This document shows, in pieces, positions 35,586 to 46,294 of a stretch of 64,000 nucleotides of DNA. The notes under the pieces were generated by a model, which ran no database searches, had not been told where the DNA came from, and saw only the letters and a list, made by a program, of their open reading frames with translations. Position numbers and translations under genes: made by a program. Each line of letters starts with the position of its first letter. The stretch's first letter is position 1. The stretch is from Amblyomma americanum (taxonomy: Eukaryota; Arthropoda; Arachnida; Ixodida; Ixodidae). The stretch covers positions 28,395,999 to 28,459,998 of the forward strand of contig NC_135505.1 of NCBI RefSeq assembly GCF_052857255.1, read 5' to 3'.

Positions 35586-38500
35586 ATGCTGTTAGAATTT
35601 TACACACAGTTTGAGAATCACTGTAGTGGCACTGAAACACAACTTCAGATCAAGAGGTCGTTGTGGTTTTAGACATTTTTATAAGTTCGAAAATTCTATT
35701 GACGAGATAAAACAAGAGCAGTAGACGCTGAAAAACGAGAACAGCGACATTTGTGCTGACCCATCAACAGCAAACACGACAGCCGGAAAATTCAGCAGAC
35801 AACAAACAGCAAACAACCGCATTCAAGCAACAAATAATCCGAATTTAGGACTCCTTTAAAAGCTTTCAGAAAGTCTAATGGTTGCTCTGGCAGAGTTCGG
35901 AGGAAAGCGCTACGTTGAAGCTTCTAGCAATGATAGTGATGCTATTTGTTGTGTGCTGGGAAAATTACGAATGAAATTCTTAGGCTCACATATCGTTGTC
36001 TGGAAGAGAAGACATGTCAAAAATTTCAGATTTCCTGCGGCAGATTCTGGCTGTGAAAGCACCAGCCCAATAGATTTTAATAACTTCTTCTGCCTCTACT
36101 GAATAAAAAATGCTCCAAGAGAGCGAGAGAAAGATTTGAAATCATACTTGGACAGCCAATAGAAAAATTCTCGAGTAGAGGGTCCTGAACTGAAGCGTGA
36201 ACATGCGCAATGAGGCCGACCTAATTTTAATTACTTAAATTTGATTCGCAAACATGATTCACTGCAGTCATCAGCTACTTGATATTTGTACAAATCTGCA
36301 TCTCACTCTGATTCATTGCAACTTTCACAGCAAGAGCAAGAACATTGACGATGCCTCCTCCTTTCTGAACCAGTAGCCTACATTAGGTAATATAGGGGTT
36401 TCTGACGCATGGCTCTATCAGAATGAATTCAACAGCCCTGGAGACTTTCTAAAGCCGCGGAAAATCTCCACCAAGAGGTTGTTGTACTCTGAGCTGTTGT
36501 AGAAATATTTACATCTCTCATGCAACTTCGCAGCGTGGCTCTAATTTTTGACCCACCTTTATTTTTGGGTTGTCCAGTATTTGAACGTTATCACCGTAAT
36601 CTCTACGGCTTCTACTGCCCAGTTCTCGCGCTTTCTAGATGACCTTACAAAGTTCGGAATTTATTCCTCTGACCGAGTATCGAAGCATTATTTTTGTGGA
36701 GACAAAAATTCTCATTTCACTGATAAAATGCAAAATATTCTCTTTTCTATGAACTGAATGGTTTTATGTCAGTACAGATTCAGCACATATGATGGCGTGT
36801 TCATTGACGTATTTCAGTTTTATCCTTTGCAACTTTAATGCATTCTTTACACTGATCTGTACTAAACAAAAAATTCCAGTGCTCCCAATTCTTTGTGACT
36901 GACACAAGCAACCTCTCTTCTGTTTGAGGAAAATAACTTTTTGCACGCGAAAGGTAAATAATTCGAAGCGAATATTACACGTAAATGTACCAAAAACATT
37001 TAACCGGGGTACTGCTGGTAAAAGAATGGGCATAAAGAACTACTAGTGACAGCTGTTCCAAAGTTAACTCAATTCGATATTTCCAAGAAAAATTATTAGG
37101 AGCAAAATGCATAGTAGGAGAAAAATGTTATGTCATACAAACGCGAAACACTTTTGTGCAACTCTTGCCTTTCTACGAAATATGTCACACCTGCGCAGTA
37201 CACTTTAGCATCCGTTGAATATCATGATCTAATGGTAAACAAAATTGTCAGCAAAGATTAGTGATTGTCCATTGAAATCAGTTGTAGAATGTATTCACAG
37301 CTCTTTCTTTTTGCTGAGGCAGTGCATACATGAATAGAGCGTTCTATTTGACACCGTTGCAAATCGCAGTTTTTCGTCCTCTTTTGACATTAATGAACCA
37401 GATAGAATAGTTCTTATATAGACGCATGAACGTGCAGTGAAGTCTCAGTTGTAATTCCATAGGAGATGGGGCGCGAAAATGGAGAGGCACGGTGAGAGAG
37501 ACTCGTACAACACGAAGGGCGCCAACTTCTGAATCGATTTTTTTACAGCCGGAATTCTTAGAGCCCGGCCTCTCTCCCTTCTCGATCATCCGTACGTCAC
37601 CCGCGCCTTGCCAAAACTTTTGCTTCATCAAGAGCGTTTATTGATTCCGAGTTAATGCAGGTGTTGCCAGGTTTTTTTTTTGATGAAGCAGCTTTCAAAT
37701 ATTTCACTTTCTATTCGGTCCTTTCATCTGTTCGGGATCATCGTATCACTGAACAATGGCATGCCTTCGTAACATGTCTTCCATATGTCAGAGAAATGAT
37801 CACCGGATATGTTTGTACTTTCAATGCCCGTTCGTGGCCCAGATCTTTAGAGAAGTGGCCCACACTAAACATGTGGTCCGTTTAGTGTAGTGCGTCTAGC
37901 GGTTCAGAGTGCATGCCTCCCTTCTTTTTTTACTCATCATGGGCGAATCTTCGATGCTTTCATAGGGCTGAAAACACAACCTCGCCGCCAAACAATGGTA
38001 CCATTGTCTAAGTTGTGCGACGTATTGTGCTGATGTGAAACGATTTCTGCCTTCCTTCTGTGTATGCTCATCTCTTTTTGCCCCTTGATCTCACGCTTGA
38101 GTTATTCGAGAAGAGTCTCACTTTAGTTAATATATTCGTCAAATTATGAGCACTGATAAAACGCTGCACGGGTCTTTCAAGGCACCCGCGTATTGCTGGC
38201 AAGATGACAAATTTAACGGCGAAACGCGGCTTTTTCTGACAACGTATCTCTTGAGCATCTTTTAATGCGGGCTGTCAAAGAGCAGGGCAGCCTTTTTTTG
38301 TTCAAGGGGTGCATTCTTGGGAGATGCTTTTCTCCACAAACCAAAGTGAGATCAAAGTAGTAGAGACATACGTTCTTGTAGTCAAGAGTTCGACGGAAAT
38401 CCGTTCGACGGAAACACGACACTGGCCACCAGATTGACTGGGGCAATGCCTCCATCTTATCTAAGGAAAGAAACCTGACGACGCGCCTTCTGCTGGAATC

Positions 38501-39265
38501 GCTATTCATCCAAACATCACAAGCAACATTAAACAAGAACGCTGGCCCCATGCCAGGCATCTACGCCCGATCTTTACGTCACATTCTCCGGATATAAATT
38601 CGCCACCGCTCTTGTCCTGCTCACTGTGAACAAGAAACCCGTACGGGTTTCGAAACGTCTTTTTTTTTTTTCGACTATGGTCAGTGACTGCTACTTCACT
38701 TCATAGACATCCGTTCTGCTCAGTTTTCCAAGGGAAGGTCGGGCCTTGGTCGCGGCTGTTCAAAACATGCACAAGTTCTTTCGCGTAAGAATCACGCCCG
38801 TGCCCGCAATATTTCGTGCTGAAACCAAAAAGTCATCGAAGGTTTTAAATATGCGCACTACTCTTGAATCACAGGCTCTTTGCAATACGCTGGTAAACCA
38901 ATGATAAAAAGTACATTGCAAACTTCGGAACTTAGGGGAATTCGATACAGATGTGGGATCTTTGAACATATAGCATTCCTTTAATCCATATGACTGTTAG
39001 TGATCGACACGAACAGTAATACCATTCTTAGAGGGTAAAAAGCGACAACTTTTAATCCCTTTCTTTTTAATATTTTTTGAATTTTGAGTCCAGACAACAA
39101 CAATCTCATCGCCCAACGAAAAGCATAACGTGCAAAAATCAGCCATCTGCATCGGGTTCTACTCAACTTCTGCGATTTGCAATATATTTTCGTGGCCAGC
39201 TGACAAACGTGTCATGCAAAGATTGTGTGATTCATGAGTACAGGACATTTTTAAGTACGTTCACG
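35586..39265. other. Intron sequence, no gene seen
   Basis: This is 3.7 kb of AT-rich DNA with no supported coding frame. No recognised transposon or tandem repeat was identified on either strand. Confidence 0.4.
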
Positions 39266-39280
39266 ATCATTCAACTTCAG

Positions 39281-39518
39281 CCGCCGCGGTGGCTGAGTGG
39301 TTATGGCGCTCGGCTGCCGGCCCAAAAGACGCGTGTTCGATCCCGGCCGCGGCGGTCGAATTTCGATGGAGGCGAAATTCTAGAGGCCCGTGTAGTGTGC
39401 GATGTCAGTGTACGTTAAAGAACCCCAGGTGTTCAAAATTTCCGGAGCCCTTCACTACGGCGTCCCTCATAGCCTGAGTTGCTTTGGGACGTTAAGCCCC
39501 TATAAACCAAACCAAACC
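39281..39518 (+). mobile_element. Second SINE subtype with (ACCAA)n end and 15-bp target duplication
   Basis: ATCATTCAACTTCAG occurs at 39266-39280 and 39519-39533. The head (GCCGCGGTGGCTGAGTGG, then GTTCGATCCCGGCC) and core (GTTAAAGAACCCCAGGTG) are related to the Ruka-like copies. The 3' half differs (CATAGCCTGAGTTGC, then GGGACGTTAAGCCCC) and ends in AAACCAAACCAAACC. It is therefore a sister SINE family that shares the head and middle but has a different tail, and probably a different partner LINE. Confidence 0.88.
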
Positions 39519-39533
39519 ATCATTCAACTTCAG

Positions 39534-40091
39534 CTCTAAAAGTTCTAGTGCAACGAAACGAATGACGTGAGGCACCAAAAATGTTCGTCTTTTCAACAGC
39601 TGTGCCCGGCCACCAATTTCCCGTGCGAAACTCAGCCGAATGCATGCCTCCAGTACCTTGATCTCAGCTTGGTGTTTGAGAAGAAACGCATCTCTAAGGA
39701 AAGCAGCCCTCAAGCAAAATAAAAAAGGCAGGGTGCATTTAAACCTCACTAGTAGAACGTCGTTATAAACAACCTCGAATCGGCGTTAAAACTGTCTTGC
39801 GAGCATCGAAGCGCGAGCAGCCTTAGAAAACAAGCGCAGCGTTCCGTCAGTGCTGGTGACTCGGCTAAAACGTTGACTACTGTGATGAGGTCTTTCTTAA
39901 AGACATCATACAAGAGAAAGCGGACACGATGACATCAGCAACGTAGAAGTCATCCCGTACTTGCCTACACAAGACGTCGCACAACTTGAACAATGTGGCA
40001 CAACGGTTTGGGCTTCGAGGTTGCGTCTTCAACCCCGTGTAAGCTGAGGATTATATGCCCTTTAGGACGTGAATAAGAAGGGGGCATGCAA
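39534..40091. other. Intron sequence, no gene seen
   Basis: No supported feature was found. Confidence 0.4.
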
Positions 40092-40165
40092 TATCGACCA
40101 TTAAATATCATCATCAGCCTGACTACCCCCCCCCCCCGCAGCGCAAAGGTCTCTCCCATATCTAT
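40092..40165 (-). mobile_element. Tiny RTE-like 3' end fragment
   Basis: Read on the minus strand, GGGAGAGACCTTTGCGCTGC and then AGGCTGATGATGAT match the last coding bases and GAT tail of the RTE-like copy at 32620-32682. The interior TGGGTGTAG of that copy is replaced by a G run (seen as poly-C at about 40127-40138). Confidence 0.72.
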
Positions 40166-41794
40166 TTATTTAGTCTTGTTAATTCTCTTTTAATAACAAT
40201 TAGACGCATTACACTGCCACAAAGAGAGGCCACGAACGCGTGCGTTTGTTAAGGAATATGATGTTTCCAAATAGAGCAAACGAGAGAACAGAATACAAGA
40301 TAGTTCAAGGCTACTTCATGAAAAAAAGCCAGAAGCACCTGCGCACGTGGTCGGCGACAATAAATATCTTCATAAAGAAGTAAGCTTTAAAAGGGCATGT
40401 GAGATACGGTGATTCACAGCCGTGAGCACACCTGTGTAGAGCACTGCAACGATTTGCTACGGAACAAACCAACGGAAATCTTCACTCAGATCATCTACTG
40501 CTGATACAGTGCGTTTGTCAAGACAAGTTATGCGTCTATGCTGCTTCGCTCAAGCGCAAGAACTGTCTCGAGCACAGTGTACCTAATTAAAAACTTGTAT
40601 TCCTGGCGGCTTTGCAGCGCTCTAGACAGGCGCACTCTCGTCTGTACAGGCAAGGACAGCGACTGAGTATGAGAAAGGGCCGGGGCTGTGAGAAAATAAA
40701 CTTTGAAGTTCGGTATGTGTGTGTCGAAGGTGTCTTTCACGGATTCTGCCTTTCTATCGCGCCCATCACATATTCATAATAACGAACCAGCTTGCCTACA
40801 CCACGGTATTAAGTTATGCAGGTCTTCTTTTTGGACGATATGGTGCATATCAATTTTGTAAAAAGTTTCGGTGCAATAGACAGACCTAATTCAGTTACAA
40901 CTATATGATAAGGTTATAATTCAATATAGTTTATAAGCAGCGTAAATACATTTGTAAAACCAACGCTAAGTGAGTAAACATAATTTTTAAACATTAAACC
41001 ATTCTGTTGCTGCATTAAATCGGTTTTACATGTTAGAGATTGGTCGGAATGGCTTCGTCTTATTGCTAATAAATTTCATCAACATTTTCCTCAAAAACAA
41101 GAAGAATTGTTATTATAAATTGCAACAAGAAAATTGGGTTCAAAACAGTAGACCATGCAGCTTACGTTAGAAAGCTAAATTATTACAGATCTAATTGAAC
41201 GGGCGCTGAGTTTTAAAAAGCTATTTTATTTACGCAGGAAAAATGGGCTATATACGAGGAAAAAATTTCAATAAAATATTGTGGGCGTCCGTCAAGGTAC
41301 AATGTTTGGACCGTTATTGATCTCTCTTTTATATAATTGACCCCCTTGATTGAAATATTCAAGTATTTTAATGAAATTTTAAAACCCTCTGCATCTACTT
41401 TTCACCCAAAAATAGTTTTTGATATCTCGGCCTCAAACATCTGAACAGTGAAGCACGCCTTTTTTCTTGCGAGTCTTGTGATTGCCCGCGCACGTGGATT
41501 CCCTGCCGCCTTGACCAGAGAGACACGTCAGAGGTGTACAGTATTTCAAAGAACACCGATGATCACGCCAATGCTCAGAAATTCTGGACAGGCGCCCTTT
41601 CTGAGTGTAAGTTGTTTATCAACGCCATTTGTTTATGAACTCTGCCATTTGTGATCAATAAGCCACAACACTTAGTTATTCAAACGACTGCAGTGCCCCG
41701 ACTAGAAGCTTCTGATTGCAGCTGTAATTTCTGCGAAGTAGAGACCGTGTAGCATAACGACACAGCAAAGCAATGGGCCCACTCATAGTTCTCA
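40166..41794. other. Intron sequence, no gene seen
   Basis: AT-rich, without a supported feature on either strand. Confidence 0.4.
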
Positions 41795-42890
41795 TGGATG
41801 GATGGATAAGGCCGAACCCTTTACAACGGGCGGTGGTTCAAGCCACCTAGCCATAACTTGTGAGCTTTTACTCTTGTCTTGATCTTAGCCACCAATCAGA
41901 TAACCTTCACTTGGTTACTCCTACCCACTTAAAATCTAGTTTTCCCTTCACTGTCCTTAAACCCCAATGCTTTGAATAAATCACTCCCGCTGCTTTCTAC
42001 AGCAGGGTGAAGCCTTTTACAGAAAAGTATCAAGTGTTCAGCCATTTCCTCCTCCTCTACGCACGCAACGCACAACGTGTCTATCTCGTGGTACCTGACT
42101 CTATATGTCTTAGTCCGCACTACTACCGTCCTGGCCACTAAAACAAAGAGCTTCGCCAACAATTATCATAAATATTTTCTTTCGAAATTACCTGCTTAAA
42201 GATTCTGTATGTTCCCAGCGTCGATTTCTTCAGCATCTCTGTTTCGCACAGAGCTCTCTCTGTCTCTTTAAGCATCATCTTGATCGATAATTGCTGATTT
42301 TCCTTCCTACTGCTGTCCAGACATTTTCTTTTCAATTTTATAGTTCGTTTTCTTCGTTTTGTGTCAACATTCCTTTTGTACAGGTATCTGACAACTTTCC
42401 TTGCCCTCTGCTTTTCCCCCACATTTCTTAATCACTCTTTAAATGCTACCTTACTGCTACCTTCTCTGTTCTCGAACGACATCCATCCCATATCACTCAG
42501 TACCTCCTGATTTGGTGTATTGTAATGTTCTCCCAAATCTAGCCTCCCCACGCCGCGTTGTTTGATTTCTAACCTTTCTTGAACATCTCGTCTCATGCAC
42601 AGGACAGCAGTGGCAAAAGTCAGACTAGGATATATCAGCCCTTTCCAGATCCCTCTTACCACTTCATGCCTATTGTAGTTCCGCAGTGCCCTATTTTTCA
42701 TGACACCTGCATTCCTGCTAGTTGTATTCATTACATATTTTTCATGCTCTCTCAGGTACTATGCACCGTTATTTATCCACATCCGAAGACACTTGTACTC
42801 ATCCACTATTTCATGGGCTAACAAGTCAGCGCCGCCATACGCAGTAAGCACAATCTACTGCTTTCTTTTATTTTTGGCGTAGGTGGGGCT
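41795..42890 (-). mobile_element. 5'-truncated non-LTR fragment (same family as 24840-25949)
   Basis: On the minus strand, separate frames give NAGVMKNRALRNYNRHEVV and QRGVGRLDLGEHYNTPNQEV, then DMGWMSFENREGSS. A terminal Cys/His motif (DTLCVACVEEEEMAEHLILF, then C) follows near 42080-42030. The 3' end carries CCATCCATCCAT (plus strand ATGGATGGATGG at 41795-41806). The same order of motifs occurs in the copy inserted at 24840. Several frameshifts are present. Confidence 0.75.
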
Positions 42891-43745
42891 CTCCGCGTGC
42901 ACAATTGAGGCCAACTTTTTCGGGACTGGCAGCGGCACACAACTATAAATTTTTCCACATTTGAACGAACTCAAGCACCGAATTCAGACCTCGGAAGTCT
43001 TTGGATTCCTAAATTGAGAACAGTACGTATGACAACGCTTCCTTAAAGCGGAAAGTTTATCGTGTTGGTACTGGTTCAAAACAATCTGTATAGATCAAAC
43101 AGTTAGACGTAAGTTTCAGCGAGTAGGGCGTGTAATTTCCTTTTTCCTCGTTTTATTTCTGTGTGCGCGCAAGACGTGCAGATATTTTTTCTTTGTCATT
43201 ATCTATCTAAACTATTTAGGACACCCGGGCATCGATAATGCAGACAAAGAAATAAGATTACTAATCGAAAACAGACTTAGAAAACCTCATAGAAGCGTTA
43301 TTTTCGTGCGGACGCCAACATTTCAGGGTCGGATGCATCCTATACTTTGAAGTACCTGATTCATATTTTAAACCGTTGTTGTAATCTCTTAAATACAATT
43401 GATTCGAATTGAAAAAGTGATAAATTTTCTTTCTGGAAGCTTCCACGCATTCCTGATGCAAAGCTACTAAACACTTTCCGAGACGAATGACAATATCAAA
43501 AGTGCACATAATCGCAAATGTCCAATCACCGGTCTACATCTTATTTTCGGCTAAACCCCACTTGTATGCTTCTCTGGTTGAACGAGAAGGCGGCAGTTTC
43601 CGGCTGCGGAGTACTACACTAATGCAAATAAAGATGCTTTTTATCCCATTTTTCAACTCTGGCTAGAAGTGCGAGCTCTCCTCTGTGTTACGCTTTGATA
43701 ACAACCCTCCATTTGACACTTGCATCAAAAAAAATTTGACCTCAC
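42891..43745. other. Intron sequence next to the donor site, no gene seen
   Basis: The 5' end of the large intron (minus strand) lies at 43745, beginning GTGAGGTC. No repeat or coding frame was recognised. Confidence 0.4.
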
Positions 43746-43994
43746 CTTTTGTTTATATGATTGTTCAAATATACGACGCGACATCCAGTTCTTGCTTCCT
43801 TGAAGCATGCCGCCGACATTTCTGGCATCGCAGATGACAACATTATCTTTGCCGTAGTCAAACGCCAGCGCCCAGTGCTTGCTCCACCACCTGCCGCACC
43901 CGCAGCTGCTGCTCGAAGAGACATGGCTGAGGAAGCCGAGAATGAAATTCACATCGGTCACGCAGAGGTAGACTTCGCACATATCAGGAAGCAT
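43746..43994 (-). CDS. First coding exon of an LRAT/HRASLS-like host gene
   Basis: Minus-strand ATG at 43994, with an in-frame TAA about 10 codons upstream. The frame stays open for 83 codons to a canonical donor (AACAAAAG then GTGAGG). Residues 38-48, SKHWALAFDYG, match the His-Trp-Ala motif (HWA-Y) that supplies the catalytic His in HRASLS/LRAT-type proteins. The Cys motif lies in exon 2 (Cys117 if joined directly, 77 residues after His40). This His-before-Cys order is the permuted papain-like arrangement. A Cys/Gly/Ser-rich loop (residues 26-34) precedes the His. Direct joining of the two exons gives a 164-residue protein, similar in size to HRASLS proteins. An untranslated first exon or a missed middle exon cannot be excluded. 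Confidence 0.65.
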
Positions 43995-44726
43995 GCCTTT
44001 CAGATTGCTTACTTCCAGCCAGTGTTAACTATTTCAAGACTAACCGAGTAGTGCATAAGATGGCTGCACCTCGTTCTTCTGCCGCCGACCAGAATGATGC
44101 GGCCAGCTATCTAGCCGGCAACAGCTGCTGAGGCTGTGATTGTTCGCCAGAGGAGACGGGCGCGGGCGGCAACGGCTGATAGCGTGAAAAGGTGCGCGGC
44201 AGCCGTGATGCGTTATCGCTGGCAAGAATAACAGGACTCCACCATTCCATTCTATTCAAGATCTCTTCATTCTAATCAGAGATGAAGAGAAGGGGCTAGT
44301 GCATCGCACTTCTATTATTCGAAAAATTGAATATTTGTTTCCATTTCCCTAAGGATTCAGATTGTGAAGTGGCGTTTTTCAATGACGATTTTTGTCGCTT
44401 TTTCATATTTGTTGGCACAACAAATATTGTGCATGATTGTAGCGGCCGTTGTGATTGCAGGAATGCGATGAAAACGTTTTCTTTGTAAAGGTTCCTTTTG
44501 GCCGGCTGATGTCCTACACGGTCATCTATGAATCAACTTGGCCTGTCCTGCGCAAGGATTACTGCCAGCCTCGGCACACCGATAACATTCCGTCAGTCGC
44601 AAGCATTTCATCAAACCTGCTTTCTTCAGCTCTTATTACCGTTTCTGAACGGAAAGGCCCTCATCATTATTTCAGTAGCAGTCGCGGCCTCATTTCTGAA
44701 GAAATCTATAATGATTGCTGCCTTTA
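43995..44726. other. Region upstream of the LRAT-like gene; no promoter identified
   Basis: There is a GC-rich patch at about 44060-44190. I found no clear TATA box, initiator or upstream exon with splice signals. Confidence 0.35.
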
Positions 44727-45365
44727 CCCGCGGCGGTTGCTCAGTGGTTAGAGCGCTCGGCTTCCGATGCAGAGTTCCCGGGTTCGAAGCCCACCGCGGC
44801 GGCCGCGATTCGATGCAGGCGAAACGCAAAGGCGCCCATGTGCTGCGCGATGGCAGTGTACGTTAAAGATAATAACAGTAATAATAATTGGTTTCTGGGG
44901 AAAGGAAATGGCGTAGTATCTGTCTCATATATTTTTGGACACCTTAACCGCGCCGTGGGAGAAAGAATAAAGGAGGGAGTGATAGAGGAAAGCAAGAAAG
45001 AGGTGCCGTAGTGGTGGGCTTCGGAATGATTTCGACCACCTGGGGTTCTTTAACGTGCATTGACATCGCACAGCACACGGGCACCTTAGCGTTTTGCCTA
45101 AATAAAAAAGCAGCCGCCGCGGTCGGGTTCGAACCCGGGAACTCCGGATCAGTAGCCGAGTGCCCTAACCACTCAGGCACCGCGGCGGACCGATAAAGAT
45201 CCCCAGATGGCAGAAATTATTCAGCAGCCCTCCACTACGGCACCTTATCTTCCTTCTCACAATCCCTCCTTTATACCTTCCCATACGGTGCGGTTCAGGT
45301 GTCGCTGTTATGTGAGACAGATATTGCTTCATTTTCGTTGCCTCAAAACCAATTCATTTTCATTT
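44727..45365 (+). mobile_element. Ruka-like SINE split by another SINE
   Basis: The head and core (44727-44870, CGGCGGTTGCTCAGTGG through GTACGTTAAAGAT) continue at 45194 (TAAAGATCCCCAGATGG) through GGTGCGGTTCAGGTGTCG and GAGACAGATATTGC to about 45365. The two halves join at the duplicated TAAAGAT. Confidence 0.85.
44871..45193 (-). mobile_element. Ruka-like SINE nested in the previous SINE
   Basis: This is a complete reverse copy. On the minus strand it has GGTGCCTGAGTGGTTAGGGC, CGGGTTCGAACCCGACC, CGTTAAAGAACCCCAGGTGG and a tail of ATTATTATTACTG. It is flanked by TAAAGAT at 44864-44870 and 45194-45200. Confidence 0.9.
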
Positions 45366-45377
45366 TTATTGCCTTCA

Positions 45378-45706
45378 TGGACAGATCTCACTCAAGAAGA
45401 AGGAATAGTTGTTTTTGAGGAAAGAAAATGGCGATATATCTCTCTGACATATCGGCGGACACCTGAACCGTGCCGTAAGGGAAGGGATAAAGGACTAGAA
45501 AAGGAAGAAAGAGTTGCCGTAGTGGAGGGCTCCATAATAATTTCGACCACCTTGGGATATTTAACGTGCCCTCGAATCGCACAGCACACGGGCGGCTTAG
45601 CGTTTCGCCTCCATCGAAACGCGGCCTCAACGGTCGGGTTCGAACCCGGGTAATCCGGCTCGGTAGCCGAGCGCCTTAACCATTGAGTTAACGCGGCGGT
45701 ACATCA
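45378..45706 (-). mobile_element. Ruka-like SINE, full length (reverse)
   Basis: On the minus strand the head is CCGCGTTAACTCAATGG, with B box GGGTTCGAACCCGACC. The core (GTTAAATATCCCAAGGTGG) and the 3' block with TGTCAGAGAGATA are diverged, so it is older than the nested copy to its left. Confidence 0.82.
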
Positions 45707-45888
45707 AGGTGTAGTAGTAGTGGTAATGATTTATTAAAATAATGATAAATAATTTGGGCTTCGGGGCGATGCTTGTGGTTTAGCTTAAGGTTTCATACAA
45801 AGGGTTACAATTTGGGTATACCTTTCTAGATTTTCCAAAACGTGTTGTCTTAAGTATACAAAGCTTGTACAATCGTTATACAAGGCTA
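45707..45888 (-). other. 3' end of a transcription unit or retro-copy with AATAAA and (ACT)n tail
   Basis: On the minus strand, downstream of the 74-codon ORF, TTTAATAAATCATTACC is followed by ACTACTACTACAC. A polyadenylation signal directly followed by a trinucleotide run looks like a retrotransposed 3' end, so the ORF upstream may be part of a mobile sequence. Confidence 0.45.
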
Positions 45889-46113
45889 TCAAAATCTCTT
45901 TATTTCTTCTTCTTCAAAGGACACATTGTCTTGCACTTTCTGTATAGCCATAAAAATGGCCCGGTGATCAGAGTAGTAGCAAGCAGCTGTGCTTGTGGCT
46001 GGTACGCAGTATTCTTGCGTTTCAACCGCTTGTCTAGCCTTGAATTTTTCATATCTTCGCAGCTTTTGAGCCAACTCCCACGCTACCACTTCTGGGTCTT
46101 CTCCTCCTGCCAT
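45889..46113 (-). CDS. Small ORF (74 aa), unknown function, possibly within a retro-copy
   Basis: I do not recognise this protein. The start is in a strong context (TTCGCCATGGCAGG) and the frame encodes an acidic N-terminus (MAGGEDPEVVAWELAQKLRR), a helical basic middle and an acidic end (SFEEEEIKRF). No signal peptide, membrane segment or known domain is evident. Upstream lie two copies of an 88-bp GC-rich segment, each with a perfect CRE (TGACGTCA). Downstream are AATAAA and an ACT run. It could be a genuine short gene or the ORF of a non-autonomous repeat. Other copies in the genome would decide. Confidence 0.4.
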   Translation of the reverse strand: MAGGEDPEVVAWELAQKLRRYEKFKARQAVETQEYCVPATSTAACYYSDHRAIFMAIQKVQDNVSFEEEEIKRF

Positions 46114-46118
46114 GGCGA

Positions 46119-46294
46119 AAGGTCAGACCACGGAGACCGCGCGCGGCGGCGACGACGGCTGCGGCAGCAGTGGCCACCTGCGCTACGCGTGACGTCACTC
46201 GGTTTCACGGTGAGACGACGCAGTCGACGCGCGGTGGCTACGACGGCTGCGGCAGCTGCTACCACCTGCCCTCCGCGTGACGTCACTCGGTATC
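46119..46294 (-). promoter_or_regulatory. Duplicated 88-bp GC-rich segment with two CREs
   Basis: The palindrome TGACGTCA is at 46190-46197 and 46278-46285, exactly 88 bases apart, in matching surroundings (GACGGCTGCGGCAGC upstream and CACTCGGT downstream in both). CACCTG E-box-like sequences occur once per unit. It directly precedes the 74-codon ORF on the minus strand, so it may act as a CREB/ATF-type promoter. Confidence 0.55.

Noticed and set aside
43761..44051. Plus-strand frame of 96 codons opposite the first exon
   Set aside because: It is the shadow of the minus-strand exon, which has the conserved motif and the splice donor.
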